Positions 19,701-25,729 of a DNA stretch of 46,911 nucleotides are shown in pieces. Position numbers and translations under genes: made by a program. Within the stretch, counting starts at the first letter, position 1. Each line of letters begins with the position of its first letter. The DNA is taken from assembly GCA_964530165.1 (NCBI GenBank), contig CAZGYE010000007.1:1-46911 (forward strand), read 5' to 3'. The notes beneath the pieces were generated by a model that saw nothing but the letters and a program-made list of their open reading frames with translations, did not search any database and was not told the DNA's origin. This DNA comes from CAZGYE01 sp964530165 (lineage in GTDB: Bacteria; Planctomycetota; Planctomycetia; Planctomycetales; Planctomycetaceae).

Positions 19701-22209
19701 CGACTTGGCCGTGTGGGTCGACGATGCCTACTCGGCCGCATCCGACGAGACCGAAGCCGGCATCGCCGGACGCGAAGGCTGGCGGTCGATCAGCCCGGAA
19801 CAGCTTTCCGCCGACCTGCGCCGGCTGGAGACACGTCCCGCGCAGTTTGCTTTCCGGTCGAGGAACTTGGAGCCGTTTGTCGTTTCGCTCGGATTGAAAC
19901 GAGCCGCCCCGCGACTGGCAGCCGACGCGGTCACCATCGTCACCCTCACCGATACGTCGATCAACTACATGCTGGCGCTCGAGTGGAAGATCACGCATGC
20001 CCGAAGCGAGGAATTCGTGTTCACCACGCCGGATTGGCTGGCCGGCAAGCTCGATTTCACCACCAGCGGACTACGGCAGATCACCGAGACCAAGCTGGAT
20101 GACGGCCGCGTGCGCTGGATCGTTTCGTTACAGGCGCCCCAGCGCGAGCGTTTCTTCTTGATGGCCGTCGCCACCCTGCCGCCCCCCGCCGCCGGCGACC
20201 ACTCTTTGGGCGGTGCCCGTCAACCGCAAGCGCCGGTCGAGGTGCAGGCGCCGGCGGTGATTTTCGAGCAACGAAACTCGGCCGACGAGGAGCCGGCGTT
20301 TGTACGGCTGGAGTCCGGCCGGGCTCGGCATTTCGTCGTTCTGGTCAACCAGTCGCAGGGTCAGCTCACTCCGGTGGACGCGACGGTGGCAGAACCGGTC
20401 GACACAGAATTGCCGATTAAAATCCCACCGGAGCTTCTGGACCAGGCGATGGAGATCGCTCGGCTGCGCAAAGGGGATGTGGCCCCGGCGTGGCAGGTCC
20501 ACAAGTTCGCTCAGCAAAAGGGAGCGGCGGCCTCGGTGAACCTCGCCGAGCTGACGACCGTCGTCGCCCAGGACGGTACGTGGCGAACTCAGGCAAACTA
20601 CCGCATCAAGAACCGGTCGCGTCAATTCCTGGCCCTTCGCCTGCCGGAAAGCTCGGAGTTGCTTTCGGTGTTCGTGAAAGGTCGCCCCTCGCGGCCGGTC
20701 CGCCGCGGCGGGCCGGTCCGGAAAAAGGGTCAACCGTTGGATCTGATTGCCCTGCCGAAAACAAGCCAGGCCGACCTCTCGTTCCAAGTCAAAGTGGTGC
20801 TGGCCGGCCGGCTGGCCACCGGGGAGCTGCCTCGCGGGTTTCAGCTACTGGCGAAGCACATCGATCTGCCGGCGCCGCACGTGCTCTCGCTGCAGGAAAG
20901 CCCGGAGATGGGCATTCCGGTCGCCAGAACGCAGTGGAACGTCTCTCTGCCCAAAGAGCTGGACGTCGAACTGCTCGACGATCCCCAGCGGAGCAACCTC
21001 ACCCTGGCAGCGGCCGCCAGCAGAGATCTTTTCCAGAGAATGGCGGCGATTAAGGAAGCAGCGGACTTGTTCAATGTTCTGGAGGGCAACTACAGCAGCC
21101 GGTCGAAGTACCAGGCAATGAGCAATCTGAAGCAGTTGGATTACCTGGTCAACGGAGGATACGTCGCCGGCAAAGCGGGCGACGCCGCCGAGGATCGAAG
21201 TTTTCAAGAGCGGCAGGAGGACTTCAACGGGCGCTTGGCAGAAATTCGTCGCCGTGTCCGAGTTGATGAAGCCGGTCAGAGTGCCGTTATTCGTGACATT
21301 GTCGACGGCACCCCCAATACGATGATGGTGCAGGAGCTCGAGCTCGATGAGCGGGCTCAGAAGCTTCGACTACAGCGGCAGGCCCAGCAAATCGGCACAT
21401 CCAATGGAATCATGTTGGGGGAAACGGAACGTTCCGAGATGCAGCGCGACGAGCGGTTCCGTTTGCTGGTGAAGGCGGCTCCGAAACCGACGGAGAAACC
21501 CATCAACAAAGACATGAAGGGGCGGAAACCGAAAGGTACAGACAGTCGTACTCCGGGAACCAGCCGCCGTTCGCAGCTTCAGCGCCGGGTTCAAACTCAG
21601 AAGGAGATTGGGGCTCTGAATTCGGCGCTGCAAATGCAGCAGGATCGTTCACAGCAACGACCCGAACGAGGAAAGAATCAACCCGCGCAGCCGCAGTCTT
21701 CGGCAGCTCGACCCACAGAGGGCAAGCCGGGCGAAGGCCGCCCAGCCGGCGAAGAAGATCGGGGAGAGGCCGCTGCCGATAAGGGGCCTGCCGGAGAGAA
21801 ATATGCAGCCGTTGGTGGAATCGTGACAAATGGACAAGCCCCGGCAACAGGAACCGCTGCCGGTGGGTTGTCGCTGGCAATCGAGGTCCCCGCAGCCGGG
21901 CAGGAGTTGACGTTCTCGAAAGTCAGCGGGGCGCCGAAGCTGGCGTTGTCGGTTCGGCCGCGTCAGTCGCTGGAAACGGGGTTCGGGTTGCTCTGGACGG
22001 TCCTCTGGCTGGTGCTCGGCGTCGGGACGGCCATTGCGCTCTCGCGGGCCGGCGGCGGCGACGCCATTCGCCGGCATCTGCCCAAAGCGTTGACGGCCGT
22101 CGGTCTGATCGTGTTCTTCCTGCTGCCGGTACCGGCGTCGTGGTTCGGCTTCGCCCTGTTTGTGCTCGGCGCGCTCACGATCGGGTTCCAGCACCGTCAT
22201 TCTACGTGA
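13723..22209 (+). CDS. Giant protein made of two fused paralogous units (B and C)
   Basis: 2828 residues if it starts at the ATG at 13723; an alternative ATG at 13678 overlaps the upstream gene. Each half resembles the upstream 1174-residue protein. Unit B (about 1-1395) has a signal-like helix RWVLAAVAVSFGCCL, the module RRVYVPIDQLDVILQ ... LLPRGEFLKLYN, beta repeats, and C-terminal membrane helices. Unit C (about 1400-2828) starts with a second internal signal-like segment TTTTVLFLLLALGSASHVSGAQ, repeats the module (IVVPYDPQGD ... FLPHAKFIELWN) and ends in two membrane helices. No stop separates the units. DUF1559-like motifs occur near residues 1102-1135 and 2520-2536. At least five kinds of short repeat are embedded in frame. 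Function is unknown; the natural product may be one protein or two made from an internal start. Confidence 0.85.
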   Translation: MVQRMRNAECGMRSVEPTISNAVPGVWNSAFRIPHSALRSRWVLAAVAVSFGCCLTVDESLAQQPARATKPASPDAKSASPNAKSAENDLPKMRRVYVPIDQLDVILQRDKKGVLLPRGEFLKLYNTARRRVEESPRLPRGIVLSGADYQARIAGRQLRITARIEFTQFTDDWQSLTLPFRGLAVEKATLGGSPARLGRLSVGQAFQPSVGQAFQPSVGQAFQPAAGGRQARKPAPPDKNDGTLQLLNDQPGRNVLELELSTRLVALGSDQVAAFGLAPSPSATLSLTLPAGKHLLVDELSIKRPAPVDEPARYTVAVGGKRDVSLRITDRRSGQTTDALIFADTGFAVDVGVSEITWQAATSLQVYGKAVDRLVFTVPKTLEIADVESTGLESWALADDEGDEARTAVALQFRQPFDGARRVLFRGVATSEAGESWAVPNLKLKNVTSHVGRVAIGHPRGVRLEMEESEGVRRTAVAGTDAETPSVGQAFQPSVGQAGKLAPHLPVALTFDVWREDFILGFVTRVKQRELLANVLTSLSVTDRGLELGTIAKISTLYAPLFELSVTLPAEWTITSAALGDRAVEWQMLPEQAGVHQVRIPLSPPLAPGGEIQVTLAAHRDLENWPLGTDRAELALPEVRLPQASVVEGAYVLTAEEDFDLAPLEVNGLDPAHLNLPGERAGYRYQDTRFSGRLRIARKPARISARTLSFTRLDPQVLISHLEVTLDVSGGGIRSVQLALPESVGDELRFRLRDHPARIVEQRAADPAGGERVWTLRFDRQVKGELLLFVDVATPRGDAKKFTLHTVRVLAADRQNGSLAIEAAGEQRLTIAALGRDKQPLSEIDPVDLPSTRYVPRERIVAAYRYVMPGFEVSLAEERFDPVAVPRAVCHLITMSSILGQAEEFQHRAEFRIVAVGVQSLHVQLEESAHLWAALVDDRPIEVRRTSADYLIPLPPVGRPEAVRNLKLFYQTAVKPLDMFGRVRQNPPLLSVVSGQGERQPLEVLDQNWTLYYPRGMLLITSDGRFQPLDELDRSSLLSRVQQSFASGNAGFAVASPEGLLWNAAYVAVAVVLIAVFTLSYRRSGKFRLLPVLGIALLLGLLLIALLLPATQQAREASTRSQARNRMKQMDLALHNSQEGSESVPQSGAISETAPSDEIRMGVDSDFATDDVKQLPALAAPSVDRPGDGLATAKPQQPMDRGKDEIVAFEGGKAAGVKKEEPAGAEPGPDEAGEAHEGRVHPSQGDGRVRFSGARLSVPIDFEVPANHAVKRFRYIGTGADVAGSGHVAAIGGHVAAIGGLDVAFENRDAGAVFRLIVLTGVLLLFWWLRHRPPRVRSICGSLGVAAPLALITLVPVSWHVVLDGWFLGALGGVLLWGVLSAQRRVRNAEWAVKFRRTSTTTTVLFLLLALGSASHVSGAQPAAGTPQSVIRIPPGSAGPQSPTIVVPYDPQGDPLAAERVFLPHAKFIELWNQAHPDRRIKRPAPVDAVVAGALYSAELKRSADNRQSHVSVTGRFVLYSFRDHQVRIAVPLGAVALESAKLNDRPAPLITADGHAERPFSVVLEKPGAHVLDVKFRLPVQLAVRRGRFDRLAGQFEIPLDAVPAGKLTFRLPAADLSVRVGGSGATYRRRKEGNKELVEVPIDRGGKLTIAWQPRQPPLADTLPPLADTLPPLADTIVHTEAISALSIDDGGVRLFSSFLFRVRQGALSDVSFSLPAGLKVQRITGADVGGWEIEADGKARSIRVFLRRSVDDQTGLDFELYLDAEIGDGSTTIRFPQFAPREVTRETGTLAVYAARQFALRSGQTTGVRQINPRQFRPAVSVRPSAPVRASAPVRPSVPVRPSVSVRASAAFKPPQPQPELAYRYTSRPFQLPLLVTRRSLESKVTAEHGVKVGMRKMKLTSRFAFELKGAPRSRLAVALPEGFLPLSVEATHLWDWYLTDERSTLVVELDAPRVGPVEVALKGSVPKAPDDERAEILLPVPFEADRLATDLAVWVDDAYSAASDETEAGIAGREGWRSISPEQLSADLRRLETRPAQFAFRSRNLEPFVVSLGLKRAAPRLAADAVTIVTLTDTSINYMLALEWKITHARSEEFVFTTPDWLAGKLDFTTSGLRQITETKLDDGRVRWIVSLQAPQRERFFLMAVATLPPPAAGDHSLGGARQPQAPVEVQAPAVIFEQRNSADEEPAFVRLESGRARHFVVLVNQSQGQLTPVDATVAEPVDTELPIKIPPELLDQAMEIARLRKGDVAPAWQVHKFAQQKGAAASVNLAELTTVVAQDGTWRTQANYRIKNRSRQFLALRLPESSELLSVFVKGRPSRPVRRGGPVRKKGQPLDLIALPKTSQADLSFQVKVVLAGRLATGELPRGFQLLAKHIDLPAPHVLSLQESPEMGIPVARTQWNVSLPKELDVELLDDPQRSNLTLAAAASRDLFQRMAAIKEAADLFNVLEGNYSSRSKYQAMSNLKQLDYLVNGGYVAGKAGDAAEDRSFQERQEDFNGRLAEIRRRVRVDEAGQSAVIRDIVDGTPNTMMVQELELDERAQKLRLQRQAQQIGTSNGIMLGETERSEMQRDERFRLLVKAAPKPTEKPINKDMKGRKPKGTDSRTPGTSRRSQLQRRVQTQKEIGALNSALQMQQDRSQQRPERGKNQPAQPQSSAARPTEGKPGEGRPAGEEDRGEAAADKGPAGEKYAAVGGIVTNGQAPATGTAAGGLSLAIEVPAAGQELTFSKVSGAPKLALSVRPRQSLETGFGLLWTVLWLVLGVGTAIALSRAGGGDAIRRHLPKALTAVGLIVFFLLPVPASWFGFALFVLGALTIGFQHRHST
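13734..13839. repeat. Palindromic GGAATGCGGA-type repeat, copy 1
   Basis: The left arm (13734-13766) contains repeated GGAATGCGGAGTG and the right arm (13803-13839) contains its inverse (ATTCCGCATTCC). The element lies in frame between the start codon and the signal-like helix of unit B and is translated as N-A-E-C-G-M-R and I-P-H-S-A-L-R type peptides. Confidence 0.8.
13928..13953 (+). repeat. 26-bp repeat, copy 1 (read in frame 1)
   Basis: This 26-base segment, with core GCCGGCATCGCCGG, is identical to 19752-19777 in the same gene but is translated in a different frame, here as K-P-A-S-P-D-A-K. Shorter degenerate copies follow to 13980. Confidence 0.85.
14323..14431. repeat. Three 24-bp VGQAFQP repeats plus an inverted copy, in frame
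   Basis: Three exact 24-base units at 14323, 14347 and 14371 encode S-V-G-Q-A-F-Q-P. An inverted copy at 14408-14431 ends in CTGCCCCAC, so the array can form a hairpin. The same element occurs at 15178-15231 and, outside genes, at 41204-41272. Confidence 0.9.
15178..15231. repeat. VGQAFQP repeat, second array in the same gene
   Basis: One full 24-base unit is followed by a unit whose second half is inverted (GGCTGGAAAGCTTGCCCC). It is inserted in the same reading frame as the first array. Confidence 0.85.
17026..17130 (+). other. DUF1559-type pseudopilin-like segment inside unit B
   Basis: The translated segment LIALLLPATQQAREASTR, then NRMKQMDLALHNSQE, follows the signature after the N-terminal helix of planctomycete DUF1559 pseudopilin-like proteins (IALLLPAVQQAREAARR ... 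NLKQIGLALHNYHD). Here it lies about 1100 residues into a giant protein, directly after a hydrophobic helix. Confidence 0.7.
17578..17619 (+). repeat. Two 21-bp palindromic units (frame 0)
   Basis: Two tandem units of GGACACGTTGCCGCCATTGG plus C, with the palindromic core CCGCCATTGGCGG, are translated as G-H-V-A-A-I-G. The same DNA unit recurs at 18697-18756 in another frame. Confidence 0.9.
17873..18025. repeat. Palindromic GGAATGCGGA-type repeat, copy 2, flanking an internal signal peptide
   Basis: The left arm (17873-17897) carries GTGCGGAATGCGGAATGGGC and the right arm (17996-18025) carries ACTCCGCAATCCGTAATCCG. Between them is the segment encoding the internal signal-like helix of unit C. 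The element sits exactly at the junction of two paralogous units. Confidence 0.75.
18697..18756 (+). repeat. Three 21-bp palindromic units (frame 2)
   Basis: Near-identical to the units at 17578-17619 (GTT changed to ATT) but translated in a different frame, as P-P-L-A-D-T-L. Confidence 0.9.
19177..19284 (+). repeat. Six 18-bp repeats encoding V-R-P-S-A/V-P hexapeptides
   Basis: Five clear units at 19195, 19213, 19231, 19249 and 19267, with one diverged unit before them. They form a proline/arginine-rich linker between two beta-rich parts of unit C. Confidence 0.85.
19752..19777 (+). repeat. 26-bp repeat, copy 2 (read in frame 2)
   Basis: Identical to 13928-13953 over 26 bases but translated as E-A-G-I-A-G-R-E. 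Confidence 0.85.
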
Positions 22210-22357
22210 CGAGAAATGCGCCCCATTGTTTTCCATCTGCGGTTGATTCGCCCGTTGGAATTGTAACAATGAACGGATCGCCCGTTCGGTGTGCGTGCAG
22301 GTGAGCCTTCAACCTGGGCAATCTGGCGGTTAGTTTTTACCAGTAGGAGGATCGAGC

Positions 22358-22930
22358 GTGGATGAACTGCTCGGCCAAAGCGAGAAGGCACTCGACCCGG
22401 AAACTTGGGTCGAACGGCACGGCGATTACCTCTTCCGATACGCTCTGTCCAGGCTCCGAGACGTAGACTCTGCCGAGGAAGTTGTCCAAGAGACCTTCGT
22501 GGCGGGTTTGAGATCGCTGGATCAGTATGCCCGAAAGGGTGCAGAAGTGGCTTGGCTGCTGGGTATCCTGAAACGCAAGATCGTGGACCACGTCCGCCGC
22601 AGAATTCGGACCGGTGACGACCTCGACCCGGCAGACGACTTGACGGAAGCACTTTTCGACAGCAAGGGGAATTGGCGGGCTGATCCACGCATCTTTGGTG
22701 CTCGGCCAGAGGCCGCTTTGGAACGAGAGGAGTTTTGGAAGGTTTTCCGGAACTGCCTGGCAACTCTGCCCGAGCGACAGGCGGACGTCTTTACGCTGCG
22801 TGAGATGGAAGGACTCAACAGCGAGAACATCTGTAAGGAATTGGAGCTGTCCGCGTCAAACCTTTGGGTACTGCTTTACCGTGCCCGGATGCGGCTGTCC
22901 CACTGCATAAAAGCGCACTGGGCGGATTAA
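22358..22930 (+). CDS. ECF-like sigma-70 family RNA polymerase sigma factor
   Basis: 190 residues. The GTG start has a perfect AGGAGG seven bases upstream. Region 2 spans about residues 20-80 (YLFRYALSRLRDVDSAEEVVQETF, then LLGILKRKIVDHVRRR). Region 4 spans about 135-185 (CLATLPERQADVFTLREMEG, then the helix-turn-helix NSENICKELELSASNLWVLLYRAR). Regions 1 and 3 are absent, as in ECF factors. An anti-sigma-like gene follows 11 bp later. Because the giant proteins lie upstream on the same strand, they may be under its control; that is inference. Confidence 0.93.
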   Translation: MDELLGQSEKALDPETWVERHGDYLFRYALSRLRDVDSAEEVVQETFVAGLRSLDQYARKGAEVAWLLGILKRKIVDHVRRRIRTGDDLDPADDLTEALFDSKGNWRADPRIFGARPEAALEREEFWKVFRNCLATLPERQADVFTLREMEGLNSENICKELELSASNLWVLLYRARMRLSHCIKAHWAD

Positions 22931-22941
22931 GGGGGGGATGG

Positions 22942-23220
22942 ATGATGCTGAGCTGCGAAGAGGTCTCACGTCTGGTGTCTCAGTCGATGGAACAGAAGCT
23001 GTCGTTGTGGCGGCGGGTGAACCTCCGGCTGCATCTCAGCATGTGTCAGTTTTGCTCTGGCTTTGCCAAAGAGCTCCGGCAACTGCAAGCCGCCGCCCAA
23101 CGGCATGCCGAGCAAGTGCAGCGCGACCCTCGTCTTGCGGACGTTACGCTCTCGGCCGAAGCGCGCGAACGAATCCGGCAGGCCCTGGAATCACAGCCTC
23201 CCCGCAGCCAAGATTCGTGA
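22942..23220 (+). CDS. Small zinc-finger anti-sigma factor-like protein
   Basis: 92 residues starting MMLSCEEVSRL after a run of seven Gs that serves as the ribosome-binding site. C5, then HLSMCQFC near residues 31-38, form a C-x(n)-H-x3-C-x2-C zinc-binding anti-sigma (ZAS, zf-HC2) motif. No transmembrane helix follows, so it is a cytoplasmic regulator, not a membrane-bound one. It immediately follows the sigma gene, the usual arrangement. An in-frame GTG upstream at 22864 would overlap the sigma gene and is less likely. Confidence 0.82.
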   Translation: MMLSCEEVSRLVSQSMEQKLSLWRRVNLRLHLSMCQFCSGFAKELRQLQAAAQRHAEQVQRDPRLADVTLSAEARERIRQALESQPPRSQDS

Positions 23221-23315
23221 CGCCTGCATTGGGCCCCAGCCATTGCATTTGTGCGGACGAAATGAACAATCGGAAGTGAGCACCAACCGCATTCCCCCCA
23301 CAAGGAGACGCAACC

Positions 23316-23978
23316 ATGACGTTGAGAACCATCCAAACGATGCTGGTGACGACGGCCGTTTGTTTGTTGGCAGTTCCGGCCTTTGCCGGTGAGGCCGGCT
23401 GGGTCTCGCTGTTTGACGGCAGGACGCTCGACGGGTGGGAGCAGAAGAACGGGACGGCCACGTATCGTGTGGAAAATGGGACCGTCGTGGGCAAGACAAA
23501 CGCGGGCAGCCCGAATTCGTTCCTTTGCACGAAAAAAGATTACAGCGACTTCGAATTAACGTTCGAGGTGAAGGTCGCCGACCAGCTCAATTCCGGCGTC
23601 CAAATTCGCTCGGTGAGTAACAAGGAGTTCAAGAAGGGCCGCGTGCACGGACCGCAGGTCGAAATCGCCGTCAATGGGACTGCCGGCTTCATTTACGGCG
23701 AAGCCCTCGGCACCGGCTGGCTCAGCGAAGACCGCTCGGATCCTAAGGCACAGGCCGCCTTCAAGAAAGGGCAGTGGAACGCCTACCGCGTGAAAGCGGT
23801 TGGCAAGTCCATCAAAACTTGGGTCAACGGAGTTCCCGTCGCTGACCTGGTGGATGAAAAGAGCGGCATGGCGTCGGGATTCATCGGCTTGCAGGTGCAC
23901 GCCGTCAAGCGCGGCACCGGACCTTACGAGGCCGCGTGGCGAAACATCAAGATCAAGGACCTCTCGAAAGGCAACTAG
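23316..23978 (+). CDS. Secreted DUF1080 (3-keto-disaccharide hydrolase-like) protein
   Basis: 220 residues, one domain. The N-terminus RTIQTMLVTTAVCLLAVPAFAG is a signal peptide with an AFA cleavage site. The DUF1080 core is recognisable from GWVSLFDGRTLDGWEQKNG to the end, with the family features FELTFEVKV, LNSGVQIRS and GFIGLQVH. Structurally these are concanavalin-like jelly rolls; some members hydrolyse 3-keto-glycosides, and whether this copy does is unknown. GGAG stands nine bases before the ATG. It is co-oriented with the sigma and anti-sigma genes, 95 bp downstream. Confidence 0.93.
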   Translation: MTLRTIQTMLVTTAVCLLAVPAFAGEAGWVSLFDGRTLDGWEQKNGTATYRVENGTVVGKTNAGSPNSFLCTKKDYSDFELTFEVKVADQLNSGVQIRSVSNKEFKKGRVHGPQVEIAVNGTAGFIYGEALGTGWLSEDRSDPKAQAAFKKGQWNAYRVKAVGKSIKTWVNGVPVADLVDEKSGMASGFIGLQVHAVKRGTGPYEAAWRNIKIKDLSKGN

Positions 23979-24040
23979 CCCGGTTTTCAGGCAGTGGGTC
24001 GTGGATGAACTGTTGACTGCAGAGAGCGCGAGAGCGTTCG

Positions 24041-24457
24041 TCACTCGCCGTACACGGTGACGACGATCGTGCGCTGCCGTGGTTTCACATCGCACTCCAA
24101 ATGAAACACCTGCTGCCAAGTACCGAGCACCAAGTTGCCGTCGCCCACAGGAAGGGTCAACGAAGGGCCGAGCAGTGTCGCCTGCAGGTGCGAGTGTCCG
24201 TTGCCGTCGTGCCAGGCTTGTTCGTGACCGTATGCGGTGCTGGGCGGGATGAGCCGATCGAGCAGGTCGGGCAAATCGTGTTTCAATCCCGGCTCGAATT
24301 CGATCGTCCCCAGCGCAGCGGTGCTGCCGACGTTGAAGACGTGCATGATGCCTGCCGTGATGTCGGAACGAGCAACGATCCTTTGCAGTTCGTCGGTCAG
24401 GTCGTGAATGTCGCGGTGGCCTTTGGTGCTGAGCGTGATTCGGTCCTGAAATACCAT
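24041..24457 (-). CDS. YjbQ / UPF0047 family protein
   Basis: 138 residues, full length for this family. The conserved histidine-rich core is present: NVGSTAALGTIE, then GHEQAWHDGNGHSHLQATLL and GTWQQVFHLECD. Family members are small trimeric metal-binding proteins, and some have weak thiamine-phosphate synthase activity; the true role is uncertain. The gene is transcribed towards the DUF1080 gene and away from a tandem repeat array that may contain its promoter. Confidence 0.92.
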   Translation of the reverse strand: MVFQDRITLSTKGHRDIHDLTDELQRIVARSDITAGIMHVFNVGSTAALGTIEFEPGLKHDLPDLLDRLIPPSTAYGHEQAWHDGNGHSHLQATLLGPSLTLPVGDGNLVLGTWQQVFHLECDVKPRQRTIVVTVYGE

Positions 24458-24547
24458 CGTGAGGCCCTTTGTTTAGTCCGGATGATTCCTGGGCTGTCCT
24501 TGTCGTACCCAAACCGAGAACTTGTTGTCGAAATTCACAGGCACCAC

Positions 24548-24696
24548 GGCACATCCAGCGACGACAAGTCGTCGGTTTGGGTATGATACGGCACATCCAG
24601 CGACGACAAGTCGTCGGTTTGGGTATGATACGGCACAGCCAGCGACGACAAGTCAGCACATCCAGCGACGACAAGTCGTCGGTTTTGGTATGATAC
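24548..24696. repeat. 42-bp tandem repeat array with -10-like boxes
   Basis: Two exact 42-base units (24548-24589 and 24590-24631), one truncated unit (24632-24655) and one nearly complete unit (24656-24696). Each unit holds the 7-2-7 inverted repeat CGACGAC-AA-GTCGTCG, and each complete unit also has TATGATAC. There are no spacers, so it is not a CRISPR array. It fills most of the 362-base region between two divergent genes and could be regulatory. Confidence 0.88.
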
Positions 24697-24819
24697 AGCA
24701 ACAAGCGGCGAATCGCAGCAGACGGCCCGGCCCGGTGTGCAGCCGCCGGCGCTGAAGGGCCGTTCGCTGCCAAGACGTGATCTCAAGACGTGGTGTCACT
24801 CGCAACGGAGTCCATCAGT

Positions 24820-25620
24820 GTGCGGAAGTTGACGGTCAACGATGTCCGGCTGAACGTGTTCGATCGAGGTTCCGGTCCGCCGATCTTGTTTGTGCACGGT
24901 TTTCCGATGGATCACACGATGTGGCAGGCGCAGCTCGATGAGTTTGCGGCCGGTCACCGTGTCATTGCGCCCGATCTGCGCGGGTTTGGCGGGAGCGGTG
25001 CTGCGACGGGCAGAGTTTCAATGGACCGATTCGCCGACGACCTGAATTCGCTATTGGATGAGTTGGAGATCAACGAACCGGTTTCCTTGTGTGGATTGTC
25101 GCTGGGCGGCTACATTGCCTGGTCGTTCATCCGCAGGCACCCCCGGCGGTTGCGATCGCTGGTCCTGTGCGACACGCGTGCCGAGGCCGACACGCCGCAG
25201 GGAGTCCGTCGCCGCATGAAGATGTCCCGCATGATGCTCGAACACGGCCCCGAGCCAATCGCCGAAGCCATGTTGTCGAATCTGTTCGCCGCCGCCACGC
25301 ACAACGGGCGGCCCGATGTGATTGAGCGAGTGCGGCAAATGATCGTCGGGACGGCGCCGGCGTCCATCTCGGCAGCGTTGTACGCCATGGCAGAGCGTGC
25401 GGACGCCACCGAGCTGCTGGGTGAAATCCGTGTTCCGACGCTGGTCGTCGTGGGCGTCGAGGACCAGCTTTCACCGGCCGAAACGATGCGGCACATGGCC
25501 GAGCGGATCGACGGGGCCGAATTCGTCGAGATACCCGACTCTGGCCACTTGTCGCCCATGGAGAACCCGCGAGTCTTCAACGCCGCCCTGAAGCGGTTTC
25601 TGGCCTCGCTCAGAGAGTGA
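24820..25620 (+). CDS. Alpha/beta hydrolase
   Basis: 266 residues from a GTG at 24820, chosen because CGGAG lies nine bases upstream; a GTG at 24790 is possible. The oxyanion region is LFVHGFPMDH. The nucleophile serine is in CGLSLGGYIAW, the acid is in VVGVEDQLSP and the histidine in PDSGHLSPMENP, giving a complete triad. Short-chain esterases, haloperoxidase-like enzymes and 3-oxoadipate enol-lactonase-like enzymes share this form; the substrate cannot be assigned. Confidence 0.92.
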   Translation: MRKLTVNDVRLNVFDRGSGPPILFVHGFPMDHTMWQAQLDEFAAGHRVIAPDLRGFGGSGAATGRVSMDRFADDLNSLLDELEINEPVSLCGLSLGGYIAWSFIRRHPRRLRSLVLCDTRAEADTPQGVRRRMKMSRMMLEHGPEPIAEAMLSNLFAAATHNGRPDVIERVRQMIVGTAPASISAALYAMAERADATELLGEIRVPTLVVVGVEDQLSPAETMRHMAERIDGAEFVEIPDSGHLSPMENPRVFNAALKRFLASLRE

Positions 25621-25626
25621 CAGTAG

Positions 25627-25654
25627 TTCCAAGTTCGTCGTAGTCGGTTACTAT
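25627..25654 (+). promoter_or_regulatory. Weak candidate promoter before amidohydrolase
   Basis: TTCCAA, a 16-base spacer and TACTAT lie about 75 bases upstream of the amidohydrolase start. Confidence 0.3.
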
Positions 25655-25729
25655 AGCAGTCAGTCGAGCCGAGACATTTCGGCCCGCAGGCTCTGTATCA
25701 ACGCCTGATCGAAATCCGAGACGAAGCCG

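Noticed and set aside
24548..24696. Possible CRISPR array
   Set aside because: Units are directly adjacent with no unique spacers, and no cas genes are present.
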